DNA from: Eilatimonas milleporae
GTDB taxonomy: Bacteria > Pseudomonadota > Alphaproteobacteria > Sphingomonadales > Kordiimonadaceae
NCBI RefSeq assembly: GCF_003688555.1
Contig: NZ_REFR01000016.1
Span: 124,001-188,000, forward strand
Direction: 5' to 3'
Length of the DNA: 64,000 nt
Shown: positions 25,449 through 33,695 of the stretch, piece after piece
How the letters are laid out: each line of letters begins with the position of its first letter
Numbering within the stretch: position 1 is the first letter of the stretch
Made by a program: the position numbers and the translations under genes
The notes under the pieces: model-generated
The model's input: the letters and a program-made list of their open reading frames with translations, nothing else
What the model was told of the DNA's origin: nothing
Databases searched by the model: none

Positions 25449-25916
25449 TCAACGGATCCGTTCTACCGTCCGTGACAGTTTGTTTTCAAAAAACACCAGA
25501 AGGCGGCCCAGGTCATGGCCGCGCTTGTAGATCCGGCCGTCCATTCCGACAATCCGCCACATGCCCTGTCGGTCCCTTTTGGTCGGTTCCTTTATAATAC
25601 GGTAGATCGGCATCTCGCTCGCGCGGCGGAAGATTGAGAAAACCGCCATATCGGCAAGCTGGTCAATAGCATAATCCCTGCAGAAACCCGCTGCCACCAT
25701 ACGGCCGTAGATATTGAGAATGAAACCCAGCTCCCGGCGGGAAAAATACACCGTCGATGCCCTGGCATCGGCCACCGGCAGAGGCGCGGTGGTACTGGTC
25801 TGGAGGGTGCCGGACGGGGGCAGATATATAAGCCCGGATTGATCGATACCATCGTCCACGACAGTCAGTGTGGTCCAAGCACTCTGTCTTGGCAAGGGCG
25901 AAGACAAACATGCCAC
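25449..25916 (-). CDS. DUF2794 family protein
   Basis: The 155-aa product contains STVYFSRRELGFILNIYGRM, AVFSIFRRASEMPIYRI and GMDGRIYKRGHDLGRLL, the diagnostic blocks of DUF2794, a small soluble alphaproteobacterial family with no known function. The first 45 residues are Ser/Thr/Pro-rich and not part of the domain, so a start further downstream is possible. It converges with the regulator gene (terminator between them) and is divergent from the GIN-domain pair. Confidence 0.9.
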   Translation of the reverse strand: MACLSSPLPRQSAWTTLTVVDDGIDQSGLIYLPPSGTLQTSTTAPLPVADARASTVYFSRRELGFILNIYGRMVAAGFCRDYAIDQLADMAVFSIFRRASEMPIYRIIKEPTKRDRQGMWRIVGMDGRIYKRGHDLGRLLVFFENKLSRTVERIR

Positions 25917-25969
25917 CAGACGACCGCTTTTTGCGGTAGTTGTGTATTGACCCTCATGGGCGTGTAATA

Positions 25970-25986
25970 TATATCAGATTGATATA
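25970..25986. promoter_or_regulatory. 17-bp palindrome in divergent promoter region
   Basis: TATATCA-GAT-TGATATA is a perfect 7-bp dyad between the DUF2794 and GIN-domain genes, 96 nt before the latter's start. Its position suits a repressor or activator site; the binding protein is unknown. Confidence 0.35.
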
Positions 25987-26081
25987 AAAATACGGTTGGC
26001 CTTTGAGAATAACATTACTGCGTACAACGATGTGCTCAAAAGGAACGGCCTCAATAAGGAACGACAACGAGGAGAAACATC

Positions 26082-26828
26082 ATGGACCAGGACTCTTTTC
26101 GCCGGCATGCCATTTTTGGCGCGGCTGTTGTCGCTCTTGTCGGCGCGGCAGCGCTGACGGCCTCTGAAACCCCTTCCGGTAGCCGCTTCAGTCCCGATAT
26201 CCGCGTTGACGTGGATATGGACGAAGATGACGATAATGACCGTCGTCGCGGCTCTTTTGTAACAGAAACACGCGACCTTCCTCCTTTCGAGCGTCTGCAG
26301 GTGCGCGGTGCGATCGAGCTTGAGCTGACGATGGGGGGTGAACAGACCGTACGTGTGCGGGCACGTGAGAGAGATCTCGCAGTGATAGATACCGAAGTTG
26401 AGGACGGGACCCTCATCATCGGCAATCTGGAAGAAAAGGGCGGCAATGACTGGGACGTGAATGGAGCGGAAATGACGATTTCCGTACCGCGCCTGACCGG
26501 CCTTGAGATTCTCGGTGCCATGGACGGTGATTTGCGTGGCCTGGATGTGGATGCTTTCGAACTTGTGCTCAAAGGGGCCGGTAATGTGGAATTGTCGGGC
26601 TCCTGCGGCGCGCTGGAGGTCGATATCCGCGGTGCCGGTAATGTGGAGGCGGATGATTTTCGCTGCAAAAGTGTCGAGGTCCATGTGCGCGGCGCCGGCA
26701 ATGCCGATGTTTATGCTTCCGAGAGCGTCGAAGCCAATCTGAGCGGGATCGGTGCCATTACTGTTCACGGCAACCCGAGAAATGTCGATAAATCCGTTGG
26801 CGGTCTCGGTGAAATCACCGTCCGCTGA
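26082..26828 (+). CDS. GIN-domain (DUF2807) exported protein, copy 1
   Basis: The 248-aa protein has an N-terminal hydrophobic segment (about residues 10-28, HAIFGAAVVALVGAAALTAS) that acts as a signal peptide or anchor, then a very acidic linker (DVDMDEDDDNDRRR). After that comes a DUF2807/head-GIN right-handed beta-helix with repeated turns (VELSGSCGALEV, GAGNVEADDFRCKSVEV, GAGNADVYASESVEA). Such proteins are periplasmic or surface; some are thought to be adhesin-like, without defined function. A GAGGAGA Shine-Dalgarno is present. A paralogue follows 94 nt later, probably in the same transcript. Confidence 0.85.
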   Translation: MDQDSFRRHAIFGAAVVALVGAAALTASETPSGSRFSPDIRVDVDMDEDDDNDRRRGSFVTETRDLPPFERLQVRGAIELELTMGGEQTVRVRARERDLAVIDTEVEDGTLIIGNLEEKGGNDWDVNGAEMTISVPRLTGLEILGAMDGDLRGLDVDAFELVLKGAGNVELSGSCGALEVDIRGAGNVEADDFRCKSVEVHVRGAGNADVYASESVEANLSGIGAITVHGNPRNVDKSVGGLGEITVR

Positions 26829-26922
26829 TACGCCTGCCGTCAGGCGATTGATAACCGCGGTGTTGGATGCCGCCCTGTTTTAAGTCTGAAACCACGGACT
26901 CTACCGAATGGGAGACAGGACT

Positions 26923-27621
26923 ATGAAAGCAACGGGCTTTGCTCTTGCGGTCGCTACCTGCCTGGGGGCGACGGCGTTTGTCATTGCTGATGACGTGGCC
27001 GAACAGGAGCGCGATGTTGGTGCCTTTGAACGGATCAAGGTCAAGGGGTCCATGGATGTCAGTGTATCCGTCGGGAATGAGCGGTCGGTTAAGGTTATTG
27101 CCGACAGCGATGTCATCGATCATGTGCGTACCGATGTTACGGATGGCGAGTTGGTCATTGGTCTCAAAGACAAGGGGCATCACTGGTCGCGGATTGACCG
27201 GTTGCAAGTGGTCGTCAGCGTTCCAAAACTGACGGCAGCCAATCTGACCGGATCCGGTGATCTGACCATTGATGATATTGCCGCTGAAACTTTTGATCTG
27301 GTGCTGAAAGGCTCCGGCGATGCCATTATCGAGGATGCTGACGTTGTGACCATGAGGACAAGGCTTCAGGGGTCCGGTGACATTGAACTGGCAGGCAGCT
27401 GTAAGACCCTGTCGGTGACATTGCAGGGCTCCGGCGATGTTGAGGCCGAAGATTTCAAGTGTGAAATCGCACAGATCGAACTGCGCGGGTCCGGTGACGT
27501 CGAGGCTTATGCCAGTGAGACGGCCGATGTTGAGATCAGAGGGTCCGGCGATGTATATGTCCGCGGTAATCCAAGTATGAACAGCCGTGTGCGTGGCTCA
27601 GGCGAGGTGCATGCGCGCTGA
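26923..27621 (+). CDS. GIN-domain (DUF2807) exported protein, copy 2
   Basis: The 232-aa paralogue has a classical signal peptide (MKATGFALAVATCLGATAFV then IADD) and a DUF2807 beta-helix built from the recurring turn GSGDxxx (LTGSGDLTIDD, LKGSGDAIIED, LQGSGDIELAG, LQGSGDVEAED, LRGSGDVEAYA, IRGSGDVYVRG). The start at 26923 is preferred because GGGAGA lies 7 nt upstream; an in-frame ATG five codons earlier overlaps that site. It keeps Ser in the turn where copy 1 has Ala (GAGN), so the two diverged after duplication. Function unknown; envelope location likely. Confidence 0.85.
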   Translation: MKATGFALAVATCLGATAFVIADDVAEQERDVGAFERIKVKGSMDVSVSVGNERSVKVIADSDVIDHVRTDVTDGELVIGLKDKGHHWSRIDRLQVVVSVPKLTAANLTGSGDLTIDDIAAETFDLVLKGSGDAIIEDADVVTMRTRLQGSGDIELAGSCKTLSVTLQGSGDVEAEDFKCEIAQIELRGSGDVEAYASETADVEIRGSGDVYVRGNPSMNSRVRGSGEVHAR

Positions 27622-28002
27622 GTCCGGCGGCCCGCATTCATTGGTTTAGGGGCGCCACCGTATCGCCATATTTAAGCCGTGGACCTGCCTCAATGGACGT
27701 CTAGAACATAATTGTTGGCCTCGACTGGCCCAGCCACCGGCAACGTGGTGAACCCCCAAGCCCCCTCGTTCTTGCCGGATCAATGGCTGGGCCAGTTTCC
27801 TTCCGCTTCTTCATATATCCAGGCCTTTTGCTGCGATTGTCCGGCGGATTTTTCCATATGTGATGAATTTAAGCCCGCTCGTCATGATCGTGCCCGGAAG
27901 CGTGCGGACTTACTCTAATCGGCATTATGCATTGCGTGGAAAGAGCGCGCCGTGCATTGATGGCAGCATCGCGGGCGGTTTTACTGAAAAGGGTGTGGGC
28001 AA
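27622..28002. other. Intergenic region with one long hairpin
   Basis: No credible gene lies in these 381 bases; a 68-codon frame here has no recognisable pattern. The notable element is the long inverted repeat at 27724-27796. The right part should contain the promoter of the GST-like gene. Confidence 0.5.
27724..27799. ncRNA. Candidate structured RNA with C-rich loop
   Basis: ACTGGCCCAGCCA (27724-27736) pairs perfectly with TGGCTGGGCCAGT (27784-27796), and inside it CCGGCAA (27737-27743) pairs with TTGCCGG (27772-27778), leaving a 5-nt bulge. The 28-nt loop carries two C5 runs, which would expose anti-Shine-Dalgarno-like sequence if read on the plus strand. Only TTT follows, so a terminator role is also possible. 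No Rfam family was recognised. Confidence 0.35.
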
Positions 28003-28707
28003 ATGATTGAGCTTTATGAGCTGGCGGGCAGCGATGCGGAAGTGCGTTTCAGTCCCTATGTCTGGCGGGTGCGCATGGCCCTTCTGCATAAGGGGCTGGC
28101 TTTCAACGGCCTTGCCTGGCGATTTTGCGAAAAGACTCGGCTAGAGACTGCGTGCGGCGGAGACCGTGTGCCGGTCATTCGCGATGGTGATGCATGGGTC
28201 AAGGACAGCCACGATATTGCCGTTTATCTTGACGAAACATATGACGGTCCCCGACTGTTTGGCGGTAAGGGGGCGGCCGAACAGGCCCGCCTGATGGAGG
28301 CTTTTGTCACGACCACGGTATTGATGCCGGTTTTTCCGATGATTGCCGCGGATGTGTGTGCCTGTCTTGATGCCGACAGTGCCGCGTATTTTCGGAAAAC
28401 CCGGGAACAGGTACTGGGCCGCACTCTGGAGGAGGCGCGCGCCGACCGTGAAAGCCGCCTGGATTCCTTTCGCGCCGGGCTCGCACCCTTGCGCATGACG
28501 TTGAAAGGGCGTTCCTATTTTTCCGGCGATACGCCAGCCTGGGCCGATTATGTGGTGTTCGGTTGCTTCATGTGGTCGCGTATCGTCAGTCCTTTTGAAT
28601 TGCTCGATAGTGACGATGTCTTGCATGCGTGGCGGGAGCGTATGCTGGATGCTTTTGGCGGCCATGCGCGCTCTGCCAGGCTCGGATATACTAATTTGCC
28701 CTCTTGA
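28003..28707 (+). CDS. Glutathione S-transferase family protein
   Basis: The 234-aa protein has a thioredoxin-like N-terminal half (FSPYVWRVRMALLHKGLAF, then the cis-Pro strand DRVPVIRDGDAWVKDSHDIAVYLDETY), which is the glutathione-binding pattern VPVL…ES. An all-helical C-terminal half follows, with PAWADYVVFGCFMW matching the conserved N-capping segment. Many alphaproteobacterial paralogues exist and the substrate cannot be inferred. It precedes the ABC transporter cluster by 111 nt and is probably a separate unit. Confidence 0.88.
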   Translation: MIELYELAGSDAEVRFSPYVWRVRMALLHKGLAFNGLAWRFCEKTRLETACGGDRVPVIRDGDAWVKDSHDIAVYLDETYDGPRLFGGKGAAEQARLMEAFVTTTVLMPVFPMIAADVCACLDADSAAYFRKTREQVLGRTLEEARADRESRLDSFRAGLAPLRMTLKGRSYFSGDTPAWADYVVFGCFMWSRIVSPFELLDSDDVLHAWRERMLDAFGGHARSARLGYTNLPS

Positions 28708-28818
28708 ACCGGCAAAAAGGATTTTTTATTTAGCGCATCTGGTACACGCCTGCCGCATGTGTGCGGCATGGACTGGAGCATCAGTTTTTGAAAGATAACC
28801 GGGGGGATGTGTGGCCTC

Positions 28819-29766
28819 ATGACGGCACTTGTTGAAGCCAGAAATCTGGTGAAACGTTTTGGGCCTTTTACGGCGGTTGATGGTATTTCCCTGACTGTCG
28901 CCAAGGGAGAGGTCTTGGGATTTCTGGGGCCGAATGGTGCCGGTAAGACGACAACCATGAAAATGCTGACCGGTTATCTGACGCCTTCCGCGGGTGAGGC
29001 GCGCATAGCCGGTATCCCTGTCAATGGCGGCGCGGTGGCGGCACGTCGGCGTGTTGGGTATCTGCCGGAAGGCGCGCCTCTTTACGGCGATATGACAGTG
29101 CGGGCCTTTCTGCGGTTTATTGCGTCCGCTCATGGTATGGACCGGGACGCCGCCGTCAATGTGGTCGAAAGCGCGGGCGGTGCCGTTCACCTGGACGGCG
29201 TGATGGAACAGCGTATTGAAACGCTGTCCAAGGGATACAAACGGCGTGTCGGCCTGGCGGCTGCAATTCTGCATGCGCCCGAAGTGCTGATCCTGGATGA
29301 ACCCACGGATGGTCTCGACCCGAACCAGAAGCATGATGTACGCAGCCTGATCAATACGATGGCGGCCGAGCGTGCCATCATCATCTCGACCCACATTCTG
29401 GAAGAGGTTGAGGCCCTCTGCACGCGGGCTGTCATTATTGACCGGGGACGGTTGGTGGCAGACGGAACACCCAGCGAGTTGAAGGCACGATCCCGATACA
29501 GGAACGCGGTGACAATGCTGGTGCCGGCGGGCGAGACGGCGGCCGTAGAAGAAGCGTTGCGCGCCGTACCCGGTGTGTCTGCCGTTGAACAGGCGCGCGA
29601 GGGCGCGCAAACCCGTCTCACCGTGCTTTCGGTGGATCAGGCTGATGTGAGCAGTGCGGTTGCGGCCATGACGGCGGAAAAGGGGTGGTCGGTCGGTGAA
29701 TTCAGTGTGGAAGGCGGCCGTCTCGACGATGTGTTTCGCTTTTTGACAGCGGGAGGCGCTTCATGA
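28819..29766 (+). CDS. ABC transporter ATPase (GldA-like)
   Basis: The 315-aa ATP-binding subunit has Walker A GPNGAGKTT, signature LSKGYKRRVGLAAA (a variant of LSGGQ), Walker B VLILDEPTDGLDPNQ and the switch His in IISTHILEEVEALC. The C-terminal 90 residues form the extension common in ABC-2 exporters. The start MTALVEARNL at 28819 is preferred over an ATG four codons earlier that directly abuts the G-run ribosome site. Its stop overlaps the permease start (ATGA). With the next three genes it forms a Gld-type cluster. Confidence 0.92.
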   Translation: MTALVEARNLVKRFGPFTAVDGISLTVAKGEVLGFLGPNGAGKTTTMKMLTGYLTPSAGEARIAGIPVNGGAVAARRRVGYLPEGAPLYGDMTVRAFLRFIASAHGMDRDAAVNVVESAGGAVHLDGVMEQRIETLSKGYKRRVGLAAAILHAPEVLILDEPTDGLDPNQKHDVRSLINTMAAERAIIISTHILEEVEALCTRAVIIDRGRLVADGTPSELKARSRYRNAVTMLVPAGETAAVEEALRAVPGVSAVEQAREGAQTRLTVLSVDQADVSSAVAAMTAEKGWSVGEFSVEGGRLDDVFRFLTAGGAS

Positions 29767-30545
29767 GTCGCGTGGATGGACAGGATGCAACCCCGTACAG
29801 CGCGACTTTAAGGGCCACCGGCACGATTTTCGCCAGGGAGTTTACCGCCTATTTCGCGACGCCGCTGGCTTATGTCTTTCTGATTATTTTTCTGACGCTC
29901 CAGGGGCTGTTCACCTTTTATCTCGGGCAGTTTTATGAGCGGGAGCAGGCCGATCTCAGTGCGTTCTTTGCCTATCACCCGTGGTTGTACCTGTTCCTGA
30001 TACCGGCTGTCGCCATGCGCCTTTGGGCCGAAGATCGCAAGGCCGGTACGCTGGAGCTGCTTTTGACCCTGCCCCTGCCTGCCGGCAGTGTCGTGCTCGG
30101 GAAATATCTGGCGGCTCTGGCGTTCACCGGATTGGCGCTGGTGCTGACATTTCCCGTCTGGATCACGGTGAACTGGCTCGGCGATCCCGATAATGGTGTT
30201 ATTTTGACAGCGTATATGGGCTCTTTCCTCATGGCGGCGGCATATCTGGCCATCGGGTCGGCCATGTCTGCGGTCACCCGCAACCAGGTCGTGGCCTTTA
30301 TCCTGTCTGTCGCTGTCTGCTTCCTGTTTGTCGTGTCGGGTCTGTCGATGGTGCTGGACGTTTTCAGCGGTTGGGCACCCGATGCCTTGGTGCTGGCGGT
30401 GGCCAATCTGTCTTTCCTCAGTCATTTTGACAATCTGCAGCGTGGGGTTCTGGGTTTGAATGACATTGTCTATTTCCTGGCGGTGATCGCGCTTTGGCTC
30501 TGGATCACGCGGGTGATCGTCGACGCGAAGAGGGAGGTGGGATAA
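29763..30545 (+). CDS. ABC-2 type permease (GldF-like)
   Basis: The 260-aa integral membrane protein has about six hydrophobic segments (for example YVFLIIFLTLQGLFTFYLG, FIVLSVAVCFLFVV-like and DIVYFLAVIALWLWI). The TIFAREFTAYFATPLAYVFL start and the LWAEDRKAGTLELLLTLP loop are typical of GldF/NosY permeases. Its stop shares one base with the next start (TAATG). It should form the membrane pore with the preceding ATPase. Confidence 0.9.
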   Translation: MSRVDGQDATPYSATLRATGTIFAREFTAYFATPLAYVFLIIFLTLQGLFTFYLGQFYEREQADLSAFFAYHPWLYLFLIPAVAMRLWAEDRKAGTLELLLTLPLPAGSVVLGKYLAALAFTGLALVLTFPVWITVNWLGDPDNGVILTAYMGSFLMAAAYLAIGSAMSAVTRNQVVAFILSVAVCFLFVVSGLSMVLDVFSGWAPDALVLAVANLSFLSHFDNLQRGVLGLNDIVYFLAVIALWLWITRVIVDAKREVG

Positions 30546-32416
30546 TGGCCGGGACAAACCGTTTTCTGAACCGCCCCGCAAGCCTCATAGCAATGGGCGT
30601 TCTTCTGTTTCTGTCGCTTACGATTCTGTCCGACCGTTTTCTGCGTGGTATCGATCTGGATCTGACGGCAGACGGTCTTTACAGCCTGTCGGACGGAACC
30701 CGAACCGTACTTGGCGATTTGGAAGAACCGGTCCGGCTTGATCTCTATTTTTCCAAAGGGCAGGCAGCGCCTTTCCCTCAGCTTCTGACATATGGCAAGC
30801 GGATCGAGGATTTGCTGAGGACCCTTGAAAGCGCTGCCCGTGGCAAGGTTGAATTAACCGTTATTGATCCGGAACCATTTTCCGAGGATGAAGACGCCGC
30901 TGTTGCCGCCGGTTTGCGCGGTATTCCCCTCGGCGACGGATCGATGCTGTATCTCGGGCTTGTCGCGCGGGATACCGTGGACGGCGAGGCGATCATTCCC
31001 TTTTTCGCCGAGGAGCGGGCGCGGTTTCTTGAATATGATTTGATCAAGTTGATTACGACACTTGATCAGCCCGTCCTGCCGAAACTGACACTGCTGACGC
31101 GTCTACCCATGCAGTTCGGCCCTGGTGGACCGCAGGCTATGATGCAGGGCCGTGCTCGTCCCTATGTCATTTATGAGCAGTTGCGCGAATTTTTTGATGT
31201 ATCGGAGATCGCCGGCGATTTCGCTGAGATCCCTGACGATACGGATTTGCTGATGGTCGTTCATCCCCCTGCCTTGGGTGAAGATCAGCTGTTCGCCATT
31301 GATCAGTTTGTCCTGACCGGAAAGCCGGCGCTGGTTTTTCTGGACCCTCATAATGAAAGCAGTAATCCGGCGTCGTACGAACCGGATGCCAGTGATCTGG
31401 GACCACTGCTGACGGCCTGGGGAATCGATATATCCAGTGACCATCTCGTTGCCGATCTCGGACAGGCGCAGCGGGTTTCCATGGGGGGATACGGGCCTGA
31501 TGCCATAAAAGACTATGTGCTGTGGATCGGTACACGCGGCTCCGCGCTTGCCGAAGATGATGTGGTAACCGCCATGCTGGACAGTGTGACCTTGGCAAGC
31601 ACTGGCCATGTCGAACTGCTAGACGGGGCGTCGACAACCCTGAGTCCGCTGATTTCGTCCAGCGACCAGGCAATGCTTGTGGATGTCGCATCTGCTGTCG
31701 GCACACCTGATCCGGATTCGCTTTTGCGCGGTTTTGAGCCGTCCGGAAAACCCTATGTCCTGCTGGGGCGGGTCAGCGGTCAGGCGAATACGGCCTATCC
31801 CGAAAGAATGACGGTCGATACCCCGGCCGCAGGGGCGGGGATCAACGCCGGCCGGATTAATCTGGTGGTCGGTGCCGATACGGACATGTTTGATGATCGT
31901 TTCTGGGTGCAGGTGCAGGATCTTTTCGGGCAGCGGATCAGTGTTCCCATCGCCGGCAATGGCAGTCTGATTTTGAATCTTGCGGACCAGATGGCCGGCT
32001 CGGAAGCTCTTTTGGATCTAAGGGCGCGGGGCATTGCACGCCGTCCGTTCGAGGTGGTCGACCGCCTGCGCCGTGAGGCCGAGGCCAGATATCTGGATGA
32101 AGAACAGCGCTTGCAGCGTCGTTTGCAGGAAACCGAGGCCCGGCTTGCCGAGATGGAATCCGAGCGTCCTGAAGACGGCGCCATTTTCTCGCCGGAACAG
32201 GAACAGGCAGTGGACCGCTTCCGGGCCGAGCTTGTGGAAACCCGCAAGGCGCTCAGGGATGTTAAACGCAATCTGCGCCGTGACATCGAACGGCTTGGAG
32301 CATGGCTGGCCGGTCTGAACATCCTGTTAATGCCGGTTCTGGTGATTTTTGGCGCGTTCGTCCATTTCTGGAGGGCGCGACGACGGCGCTTGGCCGAAAT
32401 CGGCGAAAGAGGATGA
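30545..32416 (+). CDS. GldG-like ABC-transporter auxiliary protein
   Basis: The 623-aa protein has an N-terminal membrane helix (about residues 12-30, LIAMGVLLFLSLTILSDRF), a long periplasmic domain of the ABC_transp_aux/GldG type (YSLSDGTRTVLGDLEEPVRL near 40, ALVFLDPHNES near 265), a coiled coil (about 520-590) and a second helix near the C-terminus (ILLMPVLVIFGAFVHFW) followed by basic residues. The start at 30545 is set by the TAATG junction. In Bacteroidetes such proteins belong to gliding/export systems; in proteobacteria the cargo is unknown. Confidence 0.88.
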   Translation: MAGTNRFLNRPASLIAMGVLLFLSLTILSDRFLRGIDLDLTADGLYSLSDGTRTVLGDLEEPVRLDLYFSKGQAAPFPQLLTYGKRIEDLLRTLESAARGKVELTVIDPEPFSEDEDAAVAAGLRGIPLGDGSMLYLGLVARDTVDGEAIIPFFAEERARFLEYDLIKLITTLDQPVLPKLTLLTRLPMQFGPGGPQAMMQGRARPYVIYEQLREFFDVSEIAGDFAEIPDDTDLLMVVHPPALGEDQLFAIDQFVLTGKPALVFLDPHNESSNPASYEPDASDLGPLLTAWGIDISSDHLVADLGQAQRVSMGGYGPDAIKDYVLWIGTRGSALAEDDVVTAMLDSVTLASTGHVELLDGASTTLSPLISSSDQAMLVDVASAVGTPDPDSLLRGFEPSGKPYVLLGRVSGQANTAYPERMTVDTPAAGAGINAGRINLVVGADTDMFDDRFWVQVQDLFGQRISVPIAGNGSLILNLADQMAGSEALLDLRARGIARRPFEVVDRLRREAEARYLDEEQRLQRRLQETEARLAEMESERPEDGAIFSPEQEQAVDRFRAELVETRKALRDVKRNLRRDIERLGAWLAGLNILLMPVLVIFGAFVHFWRARRRRLAEIGERG

Positions 32417-32438
32417 TGTTTATGTTCCGGGGGATCGT

Positions 32439-33527
32439 ATGTCGGAAAGACTGACGACCATACTTGGCTACGCCACATTGGTGGCGATTCTGGCGGCGGT
32501 TTGGGTGTTGTTCGGTGAGGACCCGTCCCTGCGGCAGGGGGGCCGGGGGGAGCGGTTGTTTGACGGGCTGCAAACCCGTGTGAACACTGCGGCCCGCCTG
32601 ATTTTATCCCAATCGGATCGGCATGTGACACTTGTCCGTGATGGCACGCACTGGACCGTGGCGGAACGGGATGGATATGAAGCGGATCCTGTCCGTGTGC
32701 GCGATCTTTTGCGTGGTTTGGCCTTGTCGGAGCGCCGTGAGCCGATGACGGCGAACCGGGACCGTTTCGATGCCCTCGGCCTGGATAACGCATCGGCCAT
32801 TGCTCTGACCCTGGCCGATGATGCTGACGCACCGCTGGCTGATCTCAGCGTCGGGACCCGAAAGGAAGGTGGGGCGGGCCGTTCTCTGACCTATGTGTAC
32901 CGGGACGGCGACAGCCGTGCTTGGCTTGTTTCCAGCTTGCCGGAAATATCGGCTGATCCGGTGAACTGGCTGGACACTACCCTTCTGTCCCTTGACGCCG
33001 ATCGTATCGCCAGTGTCCGGCTGGGCAATGTAACGCTGGACCGCGATGCGGACGCCGGCGAATACAACCTGACCGATCTGGGCGATGATGAAACACAGGC
33101 GCCGGCCTGGAAACGCCGCGATCCCGCCCGTGTCCTAGCCCGGCTTACGTTGACGGATGCAAGACGTCTGGCCAATCCGATCACCGATCCGGTGCGGACG
33201 GTGATCGTGACGGTTGACGCGCCCCAAAGCAGCCAGCAGGCCGAAACCGCGCAGGCGGGCGGTTCAGCCGCGGACGGCGTGATCGCCGGGGCGGAGGATG
33301 CTTCTGGTGCCGTTACGTTGTCCTTGACCCTGAAACTGTTCGATATGGAAGAGGGACACTGGGCGCAATTGGCGGCCGCGGGGGCATCGGCTGAAGCCGG
33401 ACTGATCTCCGCGCGTACGGATGGCTGGCTTTACAAATTGTCGGAAGGGGATGCGGCAGTGCTCATGCGCGCACGGTCCGATTTTCTTGAGGCGGTCCAG
33501 GGTACGGATGAATCGGATCAGAATTAA
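32439..33527 (+). CDS. DUF4340 protein of the Gld-like cluster
   Basis: The 362-aa protein has one N-terminal membrane helix (TTILGYATLVAILAAVWVLF) and a periplasmic DUF4340 region with repeats such as VTLVRDGTHWTVAERDGYEA near residue 60 and DRFDALGLDNASAIALTL near 105. DUF4340 proteins regularly end GldA-F-G-like clusters. The start at 32439 is preceded by a G5 Shine-Dalgarno; an upstream in-frame ATG would sit inside the GldG gene. It is 22 nt after the GldG stop. Cargo and role unknown. Confidence 0.85.
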   Translation: MSERLTTILGYATLVAILAAVWVLFGEDPSLRQGGRGERLFDGLQTRVNTAARLILSQSDRHVTLVRDGTHWTVAERDGYEADPVRVRDLLRGLALSERREPMTANRDRFDALGLDNASAIALTLADDADAPLADLSVGTRKEGGAGRSLTYVYRDGDSRAWLVSSLPEISADPVNWLDTTLLSLDADRIASVRLGNVTLDRDADAGEYNLTDLGDDETQAPAWKRRDPARVLARLTLTDARRLANPITDPVRTVIVTVDAPQSSQQAETAQAGGSAADGVIAGAEDASGAVTLSLTLKLFDMEEGHWAQLAAAGASAEAGLISARTDGWLYKLSEGDAAVLMRARSDFLEAVQGTDESDQN

Positions 33528-33695
33528 ATCTGTTGGCGGGATGGGACCTCTTGACGGCGGATTATCATTTCTTAAATCAAACGCAACTGTCGGTACACAA
33601 TATGGCGGCCTGTCTGCCCCGGTCAGATATGCGGACGGTATGAACGATATGTACCGGCTTTGGCGGTGGACGGTTTTCGTGTGGAGTGAATGAGA

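Noticed and set aside
27712-27918. 68-aa ORF covering the long hairpin
   Set aside because: Its codons are dictated by the inverted repeat and it lacks a ribosome site.
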